Assembly (NCBI GenBank): GCA_014238945.1
Contig: JABAAB010000081.1
Location: forward strand, 1-41,467
Reading direction: 5' to 3'
DNA length: 41,467 nt
From: Lysobacterales bacterium
GTDB lineage: Bacteria; Pseudomonadota; Gammaproteobacteria; Xanthomonadales; SZUA-36
Positions within the stretch are counted from its first letter, which is position 1. Each line of letters starts with the position of its first letter. The translations under genes were made by a program, and so were the position numbers. Under the pieces are notes generated by a model, which saw only the letters and a list, made by a program, of their open reading frames with translations, was not told where the DNA came from and made no database searches. This document shows positions 15,037 to 25,423 of this stretch, in pieces.

Positions 15037-17748
15037 ATGAAAATAAGACTGCGTGGCCGCCTCTCCAAGACGGCTGCTGCCGAAGGGTGTCTGGATACAC
15101 TCGAGCTCGCCGTGCGTTTGGGGGAGCAGAGTACCGACACACGAAATATCGCCCTGATCAAATCCCTCAAGAGTGCCCTGAACCAGGCTGATGATGCCCT
15201 GGCGGACAAATTCAGCGACAAGGTGGATGTCAATCTGCTGGTCAAGGCCCGCGCCTGGGCTGTAGAGCAACTCATTCTGACGGCCTGGGACCGCCTGGTT
15301 CCTGCCAGTAAAGACGTGGCTCTGGTGGCTGTTGGAGGATTTGGTCGGGGTGAGTTACACCCACACTCGGACGTGGATTTGCTCGTTCTTTTACGAAAAT
15401 TTCCCCCGGGTGAGGAACTGCGCATCGCGATCGAAGATTTTGTCACGTTGTTGTGGGACGCTGGTTTTTACCTCGGTCACAGTGTGCGTACCGTAGAAAC
15501 CTGTGTTGTTGAAGCCAGAAAAGACATTGCCACGGCCACCAGCTTGATGGAAAGCCGCTTGCTCAGTGGTCCAAAACCACTGTTTGCGCGGATGCTCGAA
15601 ACCACTGCTACGGATCAGGTCTGGTCGGCAGGTGATTTTTTTGATGCCAAATTTGAAGAACAACAAAGTCGCCACCAGCAGTATCACGACACCGCCTATA
15701 ATCTCGAGCCAAATATCAAGGAAGGACCCGGGGGTCTCAGAGACATCCAGATGATCGGCTGGGTAGCGAAAAGACACTTCAGCACCCAGTCCTTGCACAG
15801 CCTTGTTTCCCACGGGTTCCTGACAGAAACAGAATTACAGGACCTGAAGGATGGAAGGACCTTGCTCTGGGGCATTCGTTTTGCATTGCACCTGCTTGCC
15901 GGGCGTGGAGAGGATCGTCTGTTGTTCGAATTTCAGCACCAGATTGCTGGCTACTTTGTGGATCTTCATTCGAACGACAAAACCAATGTCGTGGTAGAGA
16001 AGTTCATGCAGCACTACTATCGCACCGTAATGCGGCTCGAACGACTCAATGAACGGTTATTGCAGTTGTTCCAGGAAGAGCAGTTGCGGAGCAAATCCAT
16101 GGCTTCCATTGGGCTGGGAGATGATTTCCGGATTACTCATGGATTTCTGGAGGTTGCGGAAGAAGATCTGTTTGAACGACGTCCGGTGGCATTGCTTGAA
16201 CTGTTTGTCCTGCTGGCAAGACATGAGCAGATTCTGGGTGTCCGGGCGTCCACCATTCGCCTGATTGGGGACAGCCTCCACCTGGTTGATGAAGACTTCC
16301 GTAATGATCCTCGCACCATGGCCAGTTTTTATGAGTTGTTGTGCCAACCCAGTGGGGTATATACACAATTGCAACGTATGAACCGCTATGGCCTGCTGGC
16401 GGTGTTTATTCCGGCATTTGGCAACATCGCCGGGCGTATGCAGTTTGATCTTTTCCATGTCTACACGGTGGACCAGCACATCCTGTTCGTGGTCAGAAAT
16501 TTACGTCGTTTTGCCTACGGTAAGTACAACGAGGAGTTCCGGCATGCAGCTGACATCTTCAAACAGATAGATCATCCATATATCCTCTATCTGGCCGCAT
16601 TATTTCATGACATTGCCAAGGGAAGGGACGGTGATCATTCCACCCTCGGTGCCAGTGATGCAATTGAGTTTTGCCTTCAGCTGCCAATGTCCGAGGAGCA
16701 CAGCGAGCGGGTTGCCTGGCTGGTCGAGCAACACCTGTTGATGTCCCAGACTGCACAACGCAGGGATATCAGTGATCCCGAGACCATTCATACGTTTTGT
16801 GAAGTCGTTGGTAACCAGGCCCGGCTGGACTATCTGTATCTGGTCACCATCGCGGACATTGCTGCCACCAGCCCGAAATTGTGGAACAACTGGAAAGACC
16901 AGTTGTTGTGGGAACTGTACACCGTGGCATCTGCAGTGCTTGCCGAAGGAAGTGACAACGTAATGGACCGCGGTCGCAAAATCAGTGAATCCAGACAGGC
17001 AACTCGTGCCGAGTTGCTGCATATGGGTTTTCCAGTTGAAGCAGTTGATGCACTTTGGGACTCCCTGCCGAAAAACGTATTTCTGCGCTTTTCAGCAGGA
17101 CAACTGGTATGGTCTGCATCGACCGTATTGAAAGTGCAGTCAGATTCAAAAGTAGTCGTGGCCATCCGTGAAGTGAAAGCCCGGGGAGTCAGTGAATTGC
17201 TGGTACACACACCCGATTATGATGGCTTGTTCGCGGCCGTGACCGCCGTCATCGACGAAATCGGATTAGATGTGTTGTCCGCACGGATTATGACCACCGC
17301 TTCCGGCCGGAGTTTTAACCTGTTCCAGTTGATGGACAGACACACACAGATGTTAAACAGGATAGACTGCAAACGGCTGCGCACACGTTTGCTTGAAGTG
17401 CTGGGTAATACCCTGGTACCTGAACCGGTAGTTCGAAAACTGCCACGGCGATTGAGACCATTCAAGAGTGTGGTCAAGATTCGCTTTTCAGCGGCGTTTG
17501 GCGGTGAAATGACCCTCATGGACTTGCAATGTGCTGACCGCCCGGGTCTGCTGTCACAGATTTCTTCTGCCATGGTGGCTTGCGGTATCCGTATTCATGA
17601 CGCGAGAATTGCAACCATGGGTGATCGTGCGGAAGATGCATTTATCATCTCTGACCAGCACAACGCACCTTTGAGCCGTAGAATGCGCAGTGAGCTTTTG
17701 AACACACTCACAGAAACATTGGGCCACCGCAAAGCAGAGGACAAATGA
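15037..17748 (+). CDS. glnD: Bifunctional PII uridylyltransferase/uridylyl-removing enzyme GlnD
   Basis: Glutamine sensor that uridylylates PII proteins when nitrogen is short and removes UMP when glutamine is plentiful. 903 residues, usual length. The nucleotidyltransferase motif is [17 protein letters not shown] (about 100-116). The GlnD helical PII-UTase region contains [10 protein letters not shown]. The HD hydrolase site is at H524-D525 ([14 protein letters not shown]). Two ACT glutamine-sensing domains lie at about 720-795 ([11 protein letters not shown]) and 820-900 ([12 protein letters not shown]). No domain is missing. AGAAGGG precedes the ATG, and its stop overlaps the dapD start by 4 bases (ATGA). 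Confidence 0.97.
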   Translation: MKIRLRGRLSKTAAAEGCLDTLELAVRLGEQSTDTRNIALIKSLKSALNQADDALADKFSDKVDVNLLVKARAWAVEQLILTAWDRLVPASKDVALVAVGGFGRGELHPHSDVDLLVLLRKFPPGEELRIAIEDFVTLLWDAGFYLGHSVRTVETCVVEARKDIATATSLMESRLLSGPKPLFARMLETTATDQVWSAGDFFDAKFEEQQSRHQQYHDTAYNLEPNIKEGPGGLRDIQMIGWVAKRHFSTQSLHSLVSHGFLTETELQDLKDGRTLLWGIRFALHLLAGRGEDRLLFEFQHQIAGYFVDLHSNDKTNVVVEKFMQHYYRTVMRLERLNERLLQLFQEEQLRSKSMASIGLGDDFRITHGFLEVAEEDLFERRPVALLELFVLLARHEQILGVRASTIRLIGDSLHLVDEDFRNDPRTMASFYELLCQPSGVYTQLQRMNRYGLLAVFIPAFGNIAGRMQFDLFHVYTVDQHILFVVRNLRRFAYGKYNEEFRHAADIFKQIDHPYILYLAALFHDIAKGRDGDHSTLGASDAIEFCLQLPMSEEHSERVAWLVEQHLLMSQTAQRRDISDPETIHTFCEVVGNQARLDYLYLVTIADIAATSPKLWNNWKDQLLWELYTVASAVLAEGSDNVMDRGRKISESRQATRAELLHMGFPVEAVDALWDSLPKNVFLRFSAGQLVWSASTVLKVQSDSKVVVAIREVKARGVSELLVHTPDYDGLFAAVTAVIDEIGLDVLSARIMTTASGRSFNLFQLMDRHTQMLNRIDCKRLRTRLLEVLGNTLVPEPVVRKLPRRLRPFKSVVKIRFSAAFGGEMTLMDLQCADRPGLLSQISSAMVACGIRIHDARIATMGDRAEDAFIISDQHNAPLSRRMRSELLNTLTETLGHRKAEDK

Positions 17749-18605
17749 GCCACCCAGACACGCCAAACAAAAATCGAGCGCTGATTGAAGCGGCATTTGC
17801 ACAGCGACAAACCATAACACCCGAATCCGTCGGTGCGGATGTCATTGCGGCGGTCGAATCTACCATTGCCGGTTTGGAGCAAGGCAAATTACGAGTTGCC
17901 CAACCCTGCACCGATGGAAGACCGGGTAGCTGGCAGGTGAATGAGTGGCTCAAGATGGCGGTGCTGTTGTATTTCCGTATCCGTCACAACGAGGTCGTCG
18001 ATGGTTCCGCCAGTTTTTATTATGACAAGGTTCCTCTGCGTTGGTCTGCAAACTCCGATGACGACATCAGCCGTTGCGGTGCGCGTATCGTGCCACCGGC
18101 AACCGTAAGACGCGGTGCTTTTATTGGAAATGATGCCGTGCTGATGCCCAGCTATGTCAATATCGGTGCGCACGTAGGCGCCGGCAGTATGGTGGACACC
18201 TGGGCCACCGTGGGCTCCTGTGCGCAAATCGGCAGCGGTGTACATTTGTCCGGTGGTGTCGGTATCGGGGGCGTACTGGAGCCGTTGCAGGCAACTCCGA
18301 CCATTATTGAGGACGATTGTTTTATTGGCGCCCGTTCCGAAGTGGTTGAAGGGGTCATAGTCGAAACAGGCAGCGTATTGTCCATGGGTGTTTTTATTGG
18401 CAGGAGTACCCGCATTTATGATCGTGAATCGGGCAAAGTGATATACGGACGTGTTCCGGCCGGATCCGTAGTGGTGCCCGGAAGCCTGCCTTCCAAAGAC
18501 GGCAGCCATTCCCTCTATGCCGCAGTGATCGTCAAGCGTGTTGACAGCCAGACGCGAGCCCGGACCAGTGTGAATGAACTGCTCAGAAGCTGTGTTGATT
18601 CCTGA
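17745..18605 (+). CDS. dapD: 2,3,4,5-tetrahydropyridine-2,6-dicarboxylate N-succinyltransferase DapD
   Basis: Transfers succinate from succinyl-CoA to tetrahydrodipicolinate in the succinylase route to diaminopimelate and lysine. 286 residues. The N-terminal helical domain includes [18 protein letters not shown]. The left-handed beta helix shows hexapeptide repeats and the family signature VGSGAHVG-like segments, here [20 protein letters not shown] and [13 protein letters not shown], and ends with [12 protein letters not shown]. Coupled to glnD by a 4-base overlap. It belongs with dapE two genes downstream; the aminotransferase step (DapC/ArgD) is not encoded here. Confidence 0.97.
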   Translation: MSHPDTPNKNRALIEAAFAQRQTITPESVGADVIAAVESTIAGLEQGKLRVAQPCTDGRPGSWQVNEWLKMAVLLYFRIRHNEVVDGSASFYYDKVPLRWSANSDDDISRCGARIVPPATVRRGAFIGNDAVLMPSYVNIGAHVGAGSMVDTWATVGSCAQIGSGVHLSGGVGIGGVLEPLQATPTIIEDDCFIGARSEVVEGVIVETGSVLSMGVFIGRSTRIYDRESGKVIYGRVPAGSVVVPGSLPSKDGSHSLYAAVIVKRVDSQTRARTSVNELLRSCVDS

Positions 18606-18620
18606 GATGAAGAAACGATC

Positions 18621-18956
18621 ATGCTAACAGTTTATGGAATCAGGCAATGCGATACCTGCCGCAAGGCACTCAGGTGGTTGTCGGCTCGAGGCACGGAATG
18701 TCAGTTTCATGATCTGCGTCGAGACGGACTGGACAAGACCCTGCTGGAAGACTGGCTTGATTCCCCGTTTGCCAGCCAATTGGTCAATCGGCGCTCTACC
18801 ACCTGGAGGCAATTGAGCGATGTACAGCGACAGCACGATGGTAAAGACCTGGTGAAATTAATACTGGAGTATCCCACGCTGATAAAACGCCCGGTATTCG
18901 TCGACGATCAGGTCCTGGCTGTCGGATTCAAACCATCGGAGCTTGAAGGACTGTAA
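18621..18956 (+). CDS. ArsC/Spx-family thioredoxin-fold protein (YffB-like)
   Basis: 111-residue single-domain protein with the N-terminal CxxC motif YGIRQCDTCRKALRWL (C10, C13) and the ArsC-family segments HDLRRDGL, NRRSTTWRQL and PTLIKRPVFV. This small subfamily sits between dapD and dapE in several gammaproteobacteria. True arsenate reduction is doubtful: members of the YffB type have been described as glutathione-dependent thiol proteins without proven arsenate reductase activity. Its position suggests a housekeeping thiol role. It is separated from dapE by only 3 bases. Confidence 0.88.
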   Translation: MLTVYGIRQCDTCRKALRWLSARGTECQFHDLRRDGLDKTLLEDWLDSPFASQLVNRRSTTWRQLSDVQRQHDGKDLVKLILEYPTLIKRPVFVDDQVLAVGFKPSELEGL

Positions 18957-18959
18957 ATC

Positions 18960-20105
18960 ATGGGGGCAACACTAGAATTAACCCGGGCCCTGATTGAACT
19001 GCCTTCGGTGACCCCCGACGACGCAGGTTGCCAGCAATTACTCGCTGACAGGTTGAAATCACTGGGATTTGATGTCGAATGGTTTCTATGTGGTGACGTC
19101 AGCAACGTGCTTATTACCCATGGACATGCCGATGGGACGGGTGGTGTTTCTCTCTGGTTTCTGGGCCACACAGATGTGGTTCCGCCCGGTCCGATGGAAG
19201 ACTGGACTTCACCACCATTCAGTGCTGAGACCAGGGAGGGTGTCCTGTACGGACGCGGAGCGGTTGACATGAAAGGCGCGGTAGCGGCCATGGTGACAGC
19301 AGCCGAGTCGTTTGTCGCAGAACAGCCCGGTCACCAGGGCCAAATTGGCATACTGCTGACCAGTGATGAAGAAGGCGTCGCAGTGGACGGGATACGACAT
19401 GTTGCGGGAATCCTGGAACAGCGTAAATTGGTTCCTACCTATTGTCTCGTCGGTGAGCCCAGCAGCGATGTGAAATTGGGTGATACGGTACGGGTTGGCC
19501 GGCGCGGATCCATCCACGCGCGGTTGCAGGTAGATGGGATCCAGGGTCACAGTGCATTTCCTGAGTTACTGGACAACCCGATCCATCGCATTGCAGGGTT
19601 TCTCGAAACACTGGTTAATGAGACCTGGGATGATGGAGATGAGAATTTTCCGCCGACACACTGCCAGGTCACCAATATCCAAGCCGGTACCGGCGCCAGG
19701 AACGTGACACCGGGTCACGCTGAGGCATGGTTCAATTTTCGCAATGCACCCACATCACCTGCATCGAAACTGCGTCTTGGGGTGGAAGGTTTACTGGTCA
19801 ATCACGGAATTCACAACTATCAGCTGGACTGGCGTGTCTCAGGGCGCCCATTCCGCTCCACGGCAGGCAGATTGCGGAATTCGGTTATCCACGCGATCGG
19901 CCGGGAGCTTGATGTTCAGCCGGAATTAAACACCGGTGGTGGAACATCAGACGGCCGGTTTATGGCGCCTTTGGGCACCGAAGTAGTCGAATTTGGTTTG
20001 CGCAATGAAAGCATCCACCAGGTGAATGAACATGTCAATGAAGACGAGCTCGCAGCGCTCGCCCGGGTCTATAAACGCATTATGACGGATCTTTTAACAA
20101 TCTGA
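18960..20105 (+). CDS. dapE: Succinyl-diaminopimelate desuccinylase DapE
   Basis: Zinc M20 hydrolase that removes succinate from N-succinyl-LL-diaminopimelate. 381 residues. Metal and catalytic residues are visible: H70 and D72 (GHTDVVPPG), the bridging D103 (GRGAVDMKG) and the E137-E138 pair (SDEEG). The dimerisation domain holds GRRGSIHARLQV, and near the C-terminus there is NTGGGTSDGRFMAPLG, a DapE signature that separates it from ArgE. Last gene of the map-glnD-dapD-arsC-like-dapE string; a sigma-32-like promoter for clpB overlaps its stop codon. Confidence 0.96.
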   Translation: MGATLELTRALIELPSVTPDDAGCQQLLADRLKSLGFDVEWFLCGDVSNVLITHGHADGTGGVSLWFLGHTDVVPPGPMEDWTSPPFSAETREGVLYGRGAVDMKGAVAAMVTAAESFVAEQPGHQGQIGILLTSDEEGVAVDGIRHVAGILEQRKLVPTYCLVGEPSSDVKLGDTVRVGRRGSIHARLQVDGIQGHSAFPELLDNPIHRIAGFLETLVNETWDDGDENFPPTHCQVTNIQAGTGARNVTPGHAEAWFNFRNAPTSPASKLRLGVEGLLVNHGIHNYQLDWRVSGRPFRSTAGRLRNSVIHAIGRELDVQPELNTGGGTSDGRFMAPLGTEVVEFGLRNESIHQVNEHVNEDELAALARVYKRIMTDLLTI

Positions 20106-20129
20106 ATATAAAAGGGAAAGATCCCATAT
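20101..20129 (+). promoter_or_regulatory. clpB: Candidate sigma-32 (heat-shock) promoter for clpB
   Basis: TCTGAA (4 of 6 to CTTGAA, the TGA being the dapE stop) at 20101-20106, a 15-base spacer, then TCCCATAT (7 of 8 to CCCCATnT) at 20122-20129. A second, weaker candidate is CTTGAT at 20157-20162 with CCTCAGATAT at 20178-20187. ClpB is a classical sigma-32 target, which supports the reading; it remains a consensus match by eye. Confidence 0.4.
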
Positions 20130-20240
20130 TGGGGCGATCGCACCCGATTCCAACACCTTGATTTTCAAGCCCGCTGTCCTCAGATATTTATCAGACCAGC
20201 CCGCGTTGCCGTGGCTGGATTTGTACCGAGGACTTTAATA

Positions 20241-22811
20241 ATGCGAATGGATAAATTAACCAGCAAATTCCAGCTGGCGCTGGCCGATGCGCAGAGCCTG
20301 GCCGTGGGTCAGGATCATCAGTTGATTGAACCGGGTCATGTCATGGTTGCACTTCTGGACCAGCAGGGCGGGTCCATTCGTCATCTGCTGACACGCGCCG
20401 GTGTCAAGGTCAATGCGTTGCGATCACGTCTGGGTGAGCGTCTCGACAATCTGCCCAGGGTCTCCGGTGCTCCCGGTGAGATAAACCTGTCCAATGAAAC
20501 CATCAAGATACTGACAGTGACCGACAAGCTGGCACAAAAACGTGACGACCAGTACATAGCCAGCGAGCTGTTTGTTCTGGCTGCGCTGGACGTGAAAGGT
20601 CCTCTGGCCGATATGCTCAAACAGGCCGGTGCCAATCGTGAGGCGATTGAGAAGGCGGTAGATGAAATCCGTGGTGGCGAACAGGTCAACGACCCCAACG
20701 CCGAGGAATCCCGGCAGGCACTTGAAAAATACACCATTGATCTTACCGAACGGGCAGAGCAATCCAAGCTGGATCCGGTGATTGGCCGCGATGAGGAAAT
20801 TCGTCGATGCATTCAGGTATTACAACGCCGTACCAAGAACAACCCGGTATTGATCGGTGAACCCGGTGTGGGTAAAACCGCCATTGTGGAAGGAATGGCA
20901 CAAAGAATCATCAACAGCGAAGTGCCAGAAGGTCTGAAAAACAAGCGGGTCCTTTCCCTGGATATGGGTGCCCTGATCGCCGGGGCAAAATTCAGAGGTG
21001 AATTTGAGGAACGTCTGAAGGCGCTGTTAAATGACCTGAGCAAGCAGGAGGGCAATGTCATCCTGTTCATAGATGAGATCCATACCATGGTCGGTGCGGG
21101 CAAGGCCGAAGGTTCCATGGATGCCGGAAACATGCTCAAACCCGCATTGGCTCGTGGTGAATTGCATTGTATCGGTGCCACGACGCTGGATGAATACCGG
21201 CAATACATGGAAAAAGACGCAGCACTTGAGCGCCGATTCCAGAAGGTATTCGTAGGTGAGCCCAACGTGGAAGATACCATCGCGATTTTGCGTGGTTTAC
21301 AGGAGCGTTACGAGGTACACCACGGTGTAGACATTACCGATCCCGCACTGGTAGCTGCTGCGACACTGTCGCACCGCTATATTTCCGACCGGCAGTTACC
21401 AGACAAGGCCATTGACCTGATGGATGAGGCCGCTTCGCGTATCCGCATGGAAATCGATTCCAAGCCAGAGAAGCTCGACCGCCTCGAACGCCGTCTGATC
21501 CAGCAGAAAATTCAACGCGAGGCCTTAAAGAAGGAAAAAGACAAGGCGTCAAAACAGCGTCTGGCCGAACTCGAAGAGAAAATTGAAGGGCTGGAACGCG
21601 AGTTTTCAGACCTGGATGAAATCTGGAAGTCGGAAAAGGCGGCTGTCCAGGGTACGACCCACATCAAGGAGGAACTGGAACGCACTCGCGCCGAGCTTGA
21701 AACCGCACGGCGTGCCGGTGATCTTGCTCGCATGTCCGAATTGCAATACGGAAGAATACCAGAGCTTGAAAAAGCCCTGAAACAGGCCGAGCAGGGTGAG
21801 CAGGCCGATTTTCAGTTGCTGCGCAACAACGTCACAGAGGATGAAATTGCCGAGATCGTTTCGCGCTGGACCGGTATCCCGGTCTCACGCATGCTTGAGG
21901 GTGAGCGCGACAAGCTGCTGCGTATGGAATCTGCCCTGCACCAACGAGTGATTGGCCAGGACGAGGCCGTACGCGCCGTTTCTGATGCCATACGCCGTTC
22001 ACGGGCAGGGCTGTCAGACCCCAACCGGCCGATCGGTTCGTTTCTGTTTCTGGGCCCCACGGGTGTGGGTAAAACGGAGCTGTGCAAAGCGCTGGCAGAG
22101 TTCATGTTTGATACCGAAGAGGCCATGGTCCGTATCGATATGTCGGAATTCATGGAGAAACACTCGGTGGCGCGGCTCATCGGCGCGCCACCAGGATATG
22201 TGGGATACGAGCAAGGTGGTTACCTGACCGAGGCGGTCCGTCGCCGACCTTATTCGGTGATTCTGCTGGACGAGGTGGAGAAGGCCCATCACGATGTCTT
22301 TAATATCCTATTACAAGTGCTGGACGATGGTCGTCTGACCGATGGTCACGGCCGTACAGTGGATTTTCGCAATTGCGTAATCGTGATGACCTCAAACCTT
22401 GGCTCCGGACGTATCCAGGAACTGGGTGATGAAAGTTACGAGGCGATGAAATCAGCGGTAATGGAAGTGGTCGGACAGCATTTCAGACCGGAGTTTATCA
22501 ACCGGGTAGATGACCTGGTGGTCTTTCACCCACTGGATCGTGAACAGATTCGTCTGATTGCTGGCATCCAGTTACGCTTGTTAATGAAACGGCTGGAAAA
22601 TACCGGACTCGGCCTGGAGATTACGGACAACGCACTGGATTTGCTGGCCGAAGCGGGCTTTGACCCGGTCTATGGGGCCCGACCCCTGAAGCGTGCAATA
22701 CAGCAGCAGATCGAAAATCCACTGGCGCAGCGAATTCTGGCCGGGGACTTTTCATCCGGGGAAACCATCAGCATTGATGTCGGGGAAGGCGCCTTCATCT
22801 TCAGTCACTGA
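20241..22811 (+). CDS. clpB: ATP-dependent disaggregase ClpB
   Basis: Hexameric AAA+ chaperone that pulls proteins out of aggregates together with DnaK. 856 residues. The N domain is 1-145. AAA1 has Walker A GEPGVGKT at 206-213, Walker B LFIDEIH and the [11 protein letters not shown] segment. The coiled-coil M domain, about 410-525, separates ClpB from ClpA and ClpC. AAA2 has GPTGVGKT at 605-612, LLDEVEKAH and sensor-2 GARPLKR. The start is the ATG at 20241, because [18 protein letters not shown] aligns with the E. coli N-terminus and GAGGA lies 8 bases upstream; the frame is open to 20211 but the extra residues have no counterpart. Confidence 0.97.
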   Translation: MRMDKLTSKFQLALADAQSLAVGQDHQLIEPGHVMVALLDQQGGSIRHLLTRAGVKVNALRSRLGERLDNLPRVSGAPGEINLSNETIKILTVTDKLAQKRDDQYIASELFVLAALDVKGPLADMLKQAGANREAIEKAVDEIRGGEQVNDPNAEESRQALEKYTIDLTERAEQSKLDPVIGRDEEIRRCIQVLQRRTKNNPVLIGEPGVGKTAIVEGMAQRIINSEVPEGLKNKRVLSLDMGALIAGAKFRGEFEERLKALLNDLSKQEGNVILFIDEIHTMVGAGKAEGSMDAGNMLKPALARGELHCIGATTLDEYRQYMEKDAALERRFQKVFVGEPNVEDTIAILRGLQERYEVHHGVDITDPALVAAATLSHRYISDRQLPDKAIDLMDEAASRIRMEIDSKPEKLDRLERRLIQQKIQREALKKEKDKASKQRLAELEEKIEGLEREFSDLDEIWKSEKAAVQGTTHIKEELERTRAELETARRAGDLARMSELQYGRIPELEKALKQAEQGEQADFQLLRNNVTEDEIAEIVSRWTGIPVSRMLEGERDKLLRMESALHQRVIGQDEAVRAVSDAIRRSRAGLSDPNRPIGSFLFLGPTGVGKTELCKALAEFMFDTEEAMVRIDMSEFMEKHSVARLIGAPPGYVGYEQGGYLTEAVRRRPYSVILLDEVEKAHHDVFNILLQVLDDGRLTDGHGRTVDFRNCVIVMTSNLGSGRIQELGDESYEAMKSAVMEVVGQHFRPEFINRVDDLVVFHPLDREQIRLIAGIQLRLLMKRLENTGLGLEITDNALDLLAEAGFDPVYGARPLKRAIQQQIENPLAQRILAGDFSSGETISIDVGEGAFIFSH

Positions 22812-22814
22812 TTT

Positions 22815-22895
22815 CGGGATATGGCATCCCGGGTATTGCCCCGGGTAGTTCAGTACGGAGAACAGCAATATTGAACCCCGGTTAGAGACCGGGGT
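22815..22895. repeat. Two hairpins in the clpB/proA convergent gap
   Basis: Stem 1 is CGGGAT (22815-22820) with ATCCCG (22826-22831), and the latter can also pair with CCCCGGG downstream. Stem 2 is ACCCCGG (22875-22881) with CCGGGGT (22889-22895), perfect over 7 pairs. Neither is followed by a T-run on either strand, so they are not standard intrinsic terminators. They could protect or end both convergent transcripts, or be relics of palindromic intergenic repeats. Confidence 0.5.
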
Positions 22896-22927
22896 GAGGG
22901 ACCGCGGTGGACTGTGCGTCAAACGGG

Positions 22928-24190
22928 TTATGTTCTTATTTGACCGGATCCGTGGATGACCCATTTATAGCTGGTCAGTTCCGGCAAGGCCATCGGCCCG
23001 CGGGCATGCAGCTTCTGGGTGCTGATACCAATTTCTGCACCCATGCCAAACTGGCCGCCATCCGTGAATGCGGTTGATGTATTGGCATAAACTGCTGCCG
23101 CATCAACACCGTTGAGAAAGTGCTCAATGGTTTCCGGATTTTCGGCAATAATGGCCTCTGAATGTTTCGAACTGTACCGGTGTATGTGCTCCAGAGCCTC
23201 CTCGAGACCGGATACGGTTTTCACTGACATTTTCATTGACAGGAACTCCGTGCCGAAATGCTCTTCGGATGCATGTTGCAGGCTGGCTGGGTAGTTACCG
23301 TCCAACGCGTCCCAGGATTCCTCGTCTGCAAATACTTCCACTGCGAAATCTTCACCAATGGCTTTCATCAATGCCGGCAAATCTGTCAGCAGTTCGCGGT
23401 GTAACAACAGCGTGTCCAGCGCGTTGCAAACGCTGACACGACGGGTCTTGGCGTTGGTGATAATTGAACTGGCCTTTTCCAGGTCCGCGCTGGCGTCAAC
23501 GTAGGTATGCACAATTCCTGCACCGGTCTCGATCACCGGTATCCTTGCATTGTCACGCACAAAATCAATCAATCCTTTAGAGCCCCGTGGGATGGCCAGG
23601 TCAATGCTGTCGGTTGCCTGCAATATGTGTGGTAACCATTCCCGTTCCGGTGGTGCCAGGAACACGGCACCACGGTCCAGTCCATGTTCAGCCAATACCT
23701 CGTGCATGATCTTCACCACGACCCGGTTGGTATCGTGCGCATCGCTACTGCCCTTGAGCACACAGGCATTGAGTGTTTTCAAACACAGGGCGAAGACGTC
23801 AAAGGTGACATTGGGCCGTGATTCAAAGATAACCGCGATCACCCCCATGGGTACGCGAATCTTGCTCAGTTCCAGGTCGTTTTCAAGTCGTCTTTGTTCC
23901 AACACTTCACCAACGGGTGATGCAATCGCAGCCACATGACGCAAATCATCGGCAATCGCGGCAAGACGCCCGGGATTCAGCAACAGCCGATCGTACTTCG
24001 GATCGGACACCGGCATCCGGGAGAGGTCACGCAGATTGGCTTGTAGAATTTCTGCTTCAGCACCGATGGTGCGATCCGCCAGGGTTTCGAGTACCGCCCG
24101 TATTCTGGCATCATCACAGCGGGCCAATGCACGTGATGCTTGCCGGGCAGCAGCCAATCCCTGTTGCAGATAATGTAACTGTTCAGCCAT
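22928..24190 (-). CDS. proA: Glutamate-5-semialdehyde dehydrogenase (gamma-glutamyl phosphate reductase) ProA
   Basis: Second step of proline synthesis: NADPH-dependent reduction of gamma-glutamyl phosphate. 420 residues, the normal size, with the aldehyde-dehydrogenase fold. The catalytic cysteine is C255 in RRVSVCNALDTLL. Other ProA marks are VIFESRPNVTFDV, LKGSSDAHDTN, IPRGSKGLIDF and AVYANTSTAFTDGGQFGMGAEIGISTQKLHARGP, read in two adjoining parts. AGGAAAC precedes the ATG. It lies 135 bases after proB; that gap carries a palindromic repeat, so the two may still be one transcript. Confidence 0.96.
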   Translation of the reverse strand: MAEQLHYLQQGLAAARQASRALARCDDARIRAVLETLADRTIGAEAEILQANLRDLSRMPVSDPKYDRLLLNPGRLAAIADDLRHVAAIASPVGEVLEQRRLENDLELSKIRVPMGVIAVIFESRPNVTFDVFALCLKTLNACVLKGSSDAHDTNRVVVKIMHEVLAEHGLDRGAVFLAPPEREWLPHILQATDSIDLAIPRGSKGLIDFVRDNARIPVIETGAGIVHTYVDASADLEKASSIITNAKTRRVSVCNALDTLLLHRELLTDLPALMKAIGEDFAVEVFADEESWDALDGNYPASLQHASEEHFGTEFLSMKMSVKTVSGLEEALEHIHRYSSKHSEAIIAENPETIEHFLNGVDAAAVYANTSTAFTDGGQFGMGAEIGISTQKLHARGPMALPELTSYKWVIHGSGQIRT

Positions 24191-24224
24191 TTTTTGTTTC
24201 CTGTCATCAAGTTCGATGAAGATT

Positions 24225-24284
24225 CGTCACCCCGGACCTGATCCGGTATCTGATTTTGGACCTGGACCTGGACCTCGAATCGAG
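24225..24284. repeat. Palindromic intergenic repeat with a (GGACCT)x3 tract, between proB and proA
   Basis: 24225-24246 begins CGTCACCCCGGA and closes with TCCGG, a 5-bp stem around CCTGA; this CGTCA-headed form is that of dispersed intergenic repeats in proteobacteria. Then GGACCT occurs three times in tandem at 24258-24275, followed by the small palindrome CTCGA-A-TCGAG at 24274-24284. It sits in the transcribed gap between two proline genes and could alter mRNA stability. Confidence 0.5.
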
Positions 24285-24325
24285 CTACAGGGATGGCCAA
24301 TCGGCAATCGTTACATCGAACCCGG

Positions 24326-25423
24326 TTAGTCCACCAGGTAAAGGTAATCGTAATGGATCAGCGGCTTGTGTCCACGTTGGCCCATCACTCGTTCAGTCTC
24401 CCGGTGATCATACCCCGCGCGACCACAGCCGAGTACCCTGCCGGAAGACCCAAGCACCTGTATGACATCACCCTGTTTGAAATTGCCTTCCACAGACTCG
24501 ATCCCGACTGGCAGCAGGCTGGCCAGTCGGTTGGCATCCAGCAGTGCGGTTTCCGCACCGGTGTTCACGGTCACCGACCCGGTGGCATGGTCGTCGGCGC
24601 TGGCCAGCCAGCGTTTTGCCGGTGAGACCTCCCCCAGTACCGGGAAACGCGTGCCTTCGCTGCCATCCAGTATACGGCTCACGATGTCGGGTTTGGAGCC
24701 GTCTGCGATCACCACTTCGGTGCCGAGTTTTGCAGTTTTTCGGGCAACATCCAGCTTGCTGTGCATGCCACCGCGCCCCAGTGCTGAAGCTCCACGTGCA
24801 ACGATGTCTTCAGCCTGGTGTTGTTGCTCATCCCATCGGCCAATAACTTTTGTAGCTGGATTTGCGGGATCACCGTCATATACCCCCGGTACGGTGCTCA
24901 ACAGACACAACAGGTCCGCGTTGACCATCCCGGCCAGCAGTCCGGCGAGTTCATCGTTATCAGTGAACATCAATTCGGTGGTCGCAACGACGTCGTTTTC
25001 ATTCACCACCGGGATGATGCCCGCACCCAGCAGAGCTTCAATACAGGCACGCATGTTCAGGTAATGACGGCGCGTCTGGAAGTTACTCTTGGTGGCCAGG
25101 ACCTGGGCTACCTGCAGTCTCTTTTGTGTGAAAAATTCACGGTAACACTCCATCAGTCTCACTTGACCGGTAGCAGCCATGACTTGTTTTCTGACCACCG
25201 GGTCAGAAATCTGATGGACATTCCCGTCTGCCAGACCCATGCCGGCAGCAACGGCTCCGGACGACACCACCAGTACCTCCCAGTCACCCACAGCCAGCAC
25301 AGCAAGCTGTCCGACCAGGTTTGAAAGGATCTCCTGATTCAGGGCACCGGCCTGGTCACACAGAACCTGGCTGCCAATTTTGACAATGATTCTTCGGCTC
25401 ATGGTTTTCAGTGTCCGGCTCAT
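24326..25423 (-). CDS. proB: Glutamate 5-kinase ProB
   Basis: First and feedback-controlled step of proline synthesis: ATP-dependent phosphorylation of glutamate. 365 residues. The amino-acid-kinase domain (about 1-255) shows IIVKIGSQVL, VSSGAVAAGMGL, PVVNENDVV, FTDNDELAGLLAGMV and ARGASALGRGGMHSKLDVA, split across the domain. A C-terminal PUA domain (about 280-360) is present, as in E. coli. Its ATG overlaps the stop of the upstream M49-type lipoprotein gene (ATGA, 25420-25423), suggesting coupled translation; a second ATG at 25402 is possible but has no better ribosome-binding site. Confidence 0.96.
   Translation of the reverse strand: MSRTLKTMSRRIIVKIGSQVLCDQAGALNQEILSNLVGQLAVLAVGDWEVLVVSSGAVAAGMGLADGNVHQISDPVVRKQVMAATGQVRLMECYREFFTQKRLQVAQVLATKSNFQTRRHYLNMRACIEALLGAGIIPVVNENDVVATTELMFTDNDELAGLLAGMVNADLLCLLSTVPGVYDGDPANPATKVIGRWDEQQHQAEDIVARGASALGRGGMHSKLDVARKTAKLGTEVVIADGSKPDIVSRILDGSEGTRFPVLGEVSPAKRWLASADDHATGSVTVNTGAETALLDANRLASLLPVGIESVEGNFKQGDVIQVLGSSGRVLGCGRAGYDHRETERVMGQRGHKPLIHYDYLYLVD

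Noticed and set aside
14455-15270. 271-residue reverse open frame across map and the glnD start
   Set aside because: Both genes beneath it are unmistakable by catalytic residues; the reverse frame has no recognisable domain.
18621-18956. Arsenic-resistance determinant
   Set aside because: The protein is the small YffB-like form embedded in a lysine-synthesis operon, with no arsR, arsB or acr3 gene nearby.
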